A DNA stretch of 45,179 nucleotides from Saprospiraceae bacterium (GTDB lineage: Bacteria > Bacteroidota > Bacteroidia > Chitinophagales > Saprospiraceae): NCBI GenBank assembly GCA_020630525.1, contig JAHDBF010000006.1:1-45179 (forward strand), read 5' to 3'. Positions within the stretch are counted from its first letter, which is position 1, and each line of letters opens with the position of its first letter. Shown piece after piece: positions 41,897 to 45,179 of this stretch. The notes beneath the pieces were generated by a model. The model ran no database searches and was not told where the DNA came from. It saw only the letters and a program-made list of their open reading frames with translations. The position numbers and the translations under genes were made by a program.

Positions 41897-44289
41897 AAGT
41901 TTGTATTGCAGAAAAACCTTCCGTAGCTAGAGAAATTGCTTTTGTAATCGGAGCTACCAAAAGAAACGATGGATTCTTTGAAGGAAATGGCTATGCTGTT
42001 ACTTGGACGTTTGGTCATTTTTGTAGTTTATACAACCCACATGAATACAAGCCAGAATGGAAACGCTGGGACTTAAGGCAACTCCCCATGTTGCCAGAAA
42101 AATTCCAAACAAGATTGATAGATGACAAAGGCGTAAAAAAACAGTTTTCTGCTATTAAAAAACTATTTAAAAAAGCAACGGTCGTAATTAATTGCGGTGA
42201 TGCAGGTCAAGAAGGAGAACTGATCCAACGTTGGGTTTTAAACGAAGCTAAATACAAAGGACCAGTGCAGCGACTTTGGATTTCATCTCTGACCAGGGAA
42301 GCAGTGGCAGAAGGATTTAAAAATTTAAGGCCTGCTAGTGAATTTGATAGATTATATTTTGCAGGTAGTGCGAGGGCGATTGGAGATTGGCTCCTAGGCA
42401 TGAATGCGACAAGATTGTACACAGTAAAATATGGCGGTGGAAAAACAGTTTTATCGATTGGACGTGTACAGACTCCTACATTAACGATGCTGGTAAAACG
42501 TCACAAAGAGATTGAATCTTTTGTCTCTACCCCATTCTGGGAACTGTATGCAAACTATCGTGATACGGATTTCAAATATGAAAAAAGTAGATTTACCGAT
42601 AAAGAAGAAGGAGAACAAATTTTACAAAAAATTAAAGATAAACCACTAAGTGTTCTTACAATTGTTAAGAAGAACGGAAAAGAGTATGCGCCCAAACTTT
42701 TTGACCTTACAGGATTACAAGTTAACTGCAATAAACGTTTTGGATTTACTGCTGACCAAACTTTAAAGATTGCCCAAAAGCTATACGAACAAAAAATAAT
42801 AAGTTACCCAAGAGTAGATACCACCTTTTTACCTAATGATGTTTATCCTAAGGTAAAAGGCATTCTCCAAAAAATAAATGGTTATGACGAGCATACTAGA
42901 TTATTGCTTAGTAAACCCATAAAAAAATCTAAGCGCGTATTTAATGACAAAAAAGTAACGGACCACCATGCGATAATCCCTACTGGAGTTAATGGAAATT
43001 TATCTGGTGATTTTTACAAAGTGTATGACGCTATAGTAAGGAGGTTTTTAGCAAATTTTTATCCTGAATGTGAAGTAGCAAACACCACTGTTAATGCAGA
43101 AATAAACGCATTAAAGTTTACAACAAAAGGAAAAGAAATATTGTCCGAAGGATGGAGAGTATTATATCCAAAACAAAAGAGCAACAAACAAGATAATGAC
43201 AGAGATAATGTCAAAATTTTGCCTGCATTTACAGAAGGAGAATCAGGTCCGCACAATCCTAAGCTCATAGAAAAACAAACCAAACCACCTCAATACTATA
43301 CAGAAGCAACACTACTGAGAGCAATGGAAACCGCAGGAAAAACGGTAGAAAAAGAAGAGCTACGGGATCTCATGAAAGAAAATGGAATCGGTCGACCTTC
43401 TACACGTGCAAGCATCATCGAGACTTTATTTAAAAGAACATACGCCTACCGTTCTAAAAAACTGGTGTTGGCTTCTGACTTAGGAATTCAACTTATTGAT
43501 ACAATAAGTAACCCATTGCTAAAGTCTGTCGAACTGACTGGGGCATGGGAAAAGAAAATTAGACAAATAGAATCTGGAGAATATAACCCAGCAGTGTTCA
43601 TCAAAGAAATGAAACAGATGACGCAAACAATTGTTAATGAAGTCAAGTCATCAAATGCGCCTTCTAAAATTGATCTCTCGGCAATACCAGACCGATATGC
43701 ATCAAAAAAATCAAAGTATAACAAAAAGAAAAACGCATATCCAAAAACAAAAAATACAACAACTAAATCAAATACTGTAACCAAGAAAGCACATTCATCT
43801 AAAAGTAAAACTGATGAAAATAATGGATGCCCGAAGTGTAAAAATGGGCGTATCATAAAAGGTAAAGCCGCATATGGATGTAGCAATTGGAAAACGGGTT
43901 GCGAACTAAGAATTCCATTTACATTCTTAAAAAAGAAAATCTCTGACAATCAAATCAAAAGGCTAATCAATAAAGGTTGTACCGTTAACCTAAAAGGATT
44001 TTCTTATCAAAACCAAAAAGCAGAAGGGCTTATTAGATTTGACGATAACTATGCATTGGTATTTGAACCAAAACGAACAACACAGGAAGTTCCAAAATCT
44101 ACAAACTCAAATACGCTAATTTGTCCTAAATGTAAAAAAGGAAATATCATCAAAGGCAACACTGCATACGGTTGTACCAACTGGAAAACAGGTTGTAATT
44201 TTACCTATGCTTTTACGGATATTAGAATCAAGGCAAATGGTAGAACATTAACTAAGGCATTGGTAAAGGAAATTATTTATGGAAAGTAG
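41893..44289 (+). CDS. topB: DNA topoisomerase III (type IA) with C-terminal zinc-ribbon repeats
   Basis: A type IA topoisomerase of 798 aa that cuts and rejoins one DNA strand through a 5'-phosphotyrosine. The N-terminal Toprim domain starts [12 protein letters not shown] (Glu7) and holds 'VINCGDAGQEGELIQ' (Asp103, with Gly105 where E. coli TopB has its second Asp). The active-site Tyr305 lies in IISYPRVDTTFL; 'DHHAIIPTG' and 'GIGRPSTRASIIETL' follow. After a Lys/Ser/Thr-rich linker (about 605-645) come two copies of a zinc-ribbon-like unit (CPKCK-(N/K)-G-(R/N)-IIKG...GC(S/T)NWKTGC) at about 646-675 and about 741-768. The start overlaps trpA by four bases, so it is read as the last cistron of the trp operon, although the function is unrelated. 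Confidence 0.94.
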   Translation: MKVCIAEKPSVAREIAFVIGATKRNDGFFEGNGYAVTWTFGHFCSLYNPHEYKPEWKRWDLRQLPMLPEKFQTRLIDDKGVKKQFSAIKKLFKKATVVINCGDAGQEGELIQRWVLNEAKYKGPVQRLWISSLTREAVAEGFKNLRPASEFDRLYFAGSARAIGDWLLGMNATRLYTVKYGGGKTVLSIGRVQTPTLTMLVKRHKEIESFVSTPFWELYANYRDTDFKYEKSRFTDKEEGEQILQKIKDKPLSVLTIVKKNGKEYAPKLFDLTGLQVNCNKRFGFTADQTLKIAQKLYEQKIISYPRVDTTFLPNDVYPKVKGILQKINGYDEHTRLLLSKPIKKSKRVFNDKKVTDHHAIIPTGVNGNLSGDFYKVYDAIVRRFLANFYPECEVANTTVNAEINALKFTTKGKEILSEGWRVLYPKQKSNKQDNDRDNVKILPAFTEGESGPHNPKLIEKQTKPPQYYTEATLLRAMETAGKTVEKEELRDLMKENGIGRPSTRASIIETLFKRTYAYRSKKLVLASDLGIQLIDTISNPLLKSVELTGAWEKKIRQIESGEYNPAVFIKEMKQMTQTIVNEVKSSNAPSKIDLSAIPDRYASKKSKYNKKKNAYPKTKNTTTKSNTVTKKAHSSKSKTDENNGCPKCKNGRIIKGKAAYGCSNWKTGCELRIPFTFLKKKISDNQIKRLINKGCTVNLKGFSYQNQKAEGLIRFDDNYALVFEPKRTTQEVPKSTNSNTLICPKCKKGNIIKGNTAYGCTNWKTGCNFTYAFTDIRIKANGRTLTKALVKEIIYGK

Positions 44290-44341
44290 AATTTGAATTA
44301 TACTTCATTGAACCAAAAGTTATTTAATCGGTTCTAACTTT

Positions 44342-45097
44342 ATGGTTACCATTATTATATACAGCTTTATTTTTTCTATTGGATTAAATCTCGCTTTAGG
44401 GCTTGTTGCATATTTATTGCAGACAGATAAAATCACAGATATCAGTTATGCAATGAGTTTTCTTATCATATCAATTGTCGGATTTTCTTTTTCATCCAAG
44501 GACCAAGTCGACATTGCAATTCTGATGCTTATTACTGCTTGGGCAATTCGCCTAGGTTATTATTTGATGAGTCGGATTAAGTTGATCGGTAAAGATGATA
44601 GATTTGATTCTTTTCGTGGAAGTCTAAAAGGATTTTTAGGATTTTGGTTTTTGCAGGGTTTGTCGATTGGAGTTATAAGCATCTGTTTTTTGACCTTATA
44701 TAGTATTGACGATAAGCCTATGGATGCTTTTGCGATTTTCGGAATTGTAGTAGCCTCTATTGGATTAATTATAGAAACAGTAGCGGATTATCAAAAATTC
44801 AAATTTAAGAAACAGCATCCTTCAAAATTTATGCAAACTGGCTTATGGTCAATAATTAGACATCCCAATTATCTAGGTGAAATTTTATTTTGGTTTGGTA
44901 TTTTTATTATGGGTACAAGCGTATTTCTCAATGCGTATTTTATAGCAATAATAAGTCCTTTATGGATTACCTTATTACTTCTTAAGGTCAGCGGAATCCC
45001 CTTGTTAGAAAAACAATGGAAAAAGAAATATAACCAAAATAAAGCTTGGAAAAATTATTACAATAATAGTTGGAAGATGATTCCCTATGTATGGTAG
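44342..45097 (+). CDS. DUF1295 membrane protein (steroid 5-alpha-reductase / isoprenylcysteine methyltransferase-like fold)
   Basis: An integral membrane protein of 251 aa with about six or seven hydrophobic helices. The C-terminal signature includes 'TGLWSIIRHPNYLGEILFWFG' (read in two parts) and 'LLKVSGIPLLEKQW', which is the DUF1295 pattern. This superfamily contains NAD(P)H-dependent reductases and SAM-dependent methyltransferases, where the RHPNY segment binds the cofactor. The substrate is unknown. It lies 52 bases after topB in the same direction, so read-through from the trp-topB operon is possible, and a hairpin follows 21 bases after the stop. Confidence 0.85.
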   Translation: MVTIIIYSFIFSIGLNLALGLVAYLLQTDKITDISYAMSFLIISIVGFSFSSKDQVDIAILMLITAWAIRLGYYLMSRIKLIGKDDRFDSFRGSLKGFLGFWFLQGLSIGVISICFLTLYSIDDKPMDAFAIFGIVVASIGLIIETVADYQKFKFKKQHPSKFMQTGLWSIIRHPNYLGEILFWFGIFIMGTSVFLNAYFIAIISPLWITLLLLKVSGIPLLEKQWKKKYNQNKAWKNYYNNSWKMIPYVW

Positions 45098-45113
45098 CAC
45101 TGTAAGATTTTTA

Positions 45114-45154
45114 CAAAAAAAGAGGCTGCTACACTAATCAATAACAGCCTCTTT
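45114..45154. terminator. Probable bidirectional hairpin terminator
   Basis: AAAGAGGCTG (45119-45128) pairs with CAGCCTCTTT (45145-45154) in a perfect 10-bp stem. On the plus strand, where it would end the DUF1295 transcript, only TTT-G follows, so termination may be modest. On the minus strand the stem ends in a run of seven or more T, which suggests it mainly serves a minus-strand gene to the right of the window. Confidence 0.7.
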
Positions 45155-45179
45155 GTCATAGGACATTTGGTTTATATCT

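Noticed and set aside
43488-43949. 153-aa minus-strand open frame
   Set aside because: Antisense to topB; the composition reflects the Lys-rich linker and zinc-ribbon codons read backwards.

Overview
The window looks like chromosomal DNA of a Bacteroidota bacterium, probably of the Saprospirales/Saprospiraceae type. This is inferred from low G+C, a DUF4296 lipoprotein, TamB and AsmA proteins, very large cysteine-rich secreted proteins with Ig_7 (CHU_C-associated) and SprB-like repeats, a transmembrane LuxR-type regulator, and frequent TTG/GTG starts. No tRNA, rRNA, insertion sequence, integrase or CRISPR array was seen. No gene-free stretch exceeds 300 bases.

Region 1 (1-14307, all minus strand) is a block of secreted or surface proteins. 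It reads from the right: a 164-aa exported protein, a 946-aa PPC-like protein and a 977-aa protein with a near-identical 531-bp internal duplication, closed by a hairpin terminator at about 7937-7976. Next come a WecE-type sugar aminotransferase and a 662-aa repeat protein with its own terminator at about 4584-4620. Last is a giant Ig_7-repeat protein that runs off the left edge. The 662-aa and 977-aa proteins end in a similar short C-terminal tag.

Region 2 (14465-16762, plus) is a two-gene unit divergent from that block. It encodes a bacterial homologue of vitamin K-dependent gamma-carboxylase (VKGC/GGCX) and a membrane-anchored LuxR-type regulator. The 157-bp divergent intergenic region holds two inverted repeats.

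Region 3 (16759-35375) is mixed housekeeping and envelope content: TamB, FolP, an M23 peptidase with an altered zinc motif, a PhoR/PhoB-like two-component system behind SixA and DUF4296 genes, a SWIM zinc-finger protein, a GH13 amylase-like lipoprotein that appears to have lost catalytic residues, a fused double-ATPase peptide-transporter subunit, a small exported protein, and an AsmA protein with a charged helical tail.

Region 4 (35481-45097, plus) is a complete tryptophan operon, trpEGDCFBA. A 19-aa leader peptide with three consecutive Trp codons and an intrinsic terminator precede it, which is a classic attenuator. A topoisomerase III gene overlaps trpA by ATGA and so extends the operon. 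A DUF1295 membrane protein follows, then a hairpin terminator.

The best candidates for something undescribed are the VKGC-homologue/regulator pair facing the secreted-protein block, the shared C-terminal tag, the dead GH13 lipoprotein, and the coupling of topoisomerase to the attenuated trp operon. All assignments come from reading motifs by eye; no database search was run.
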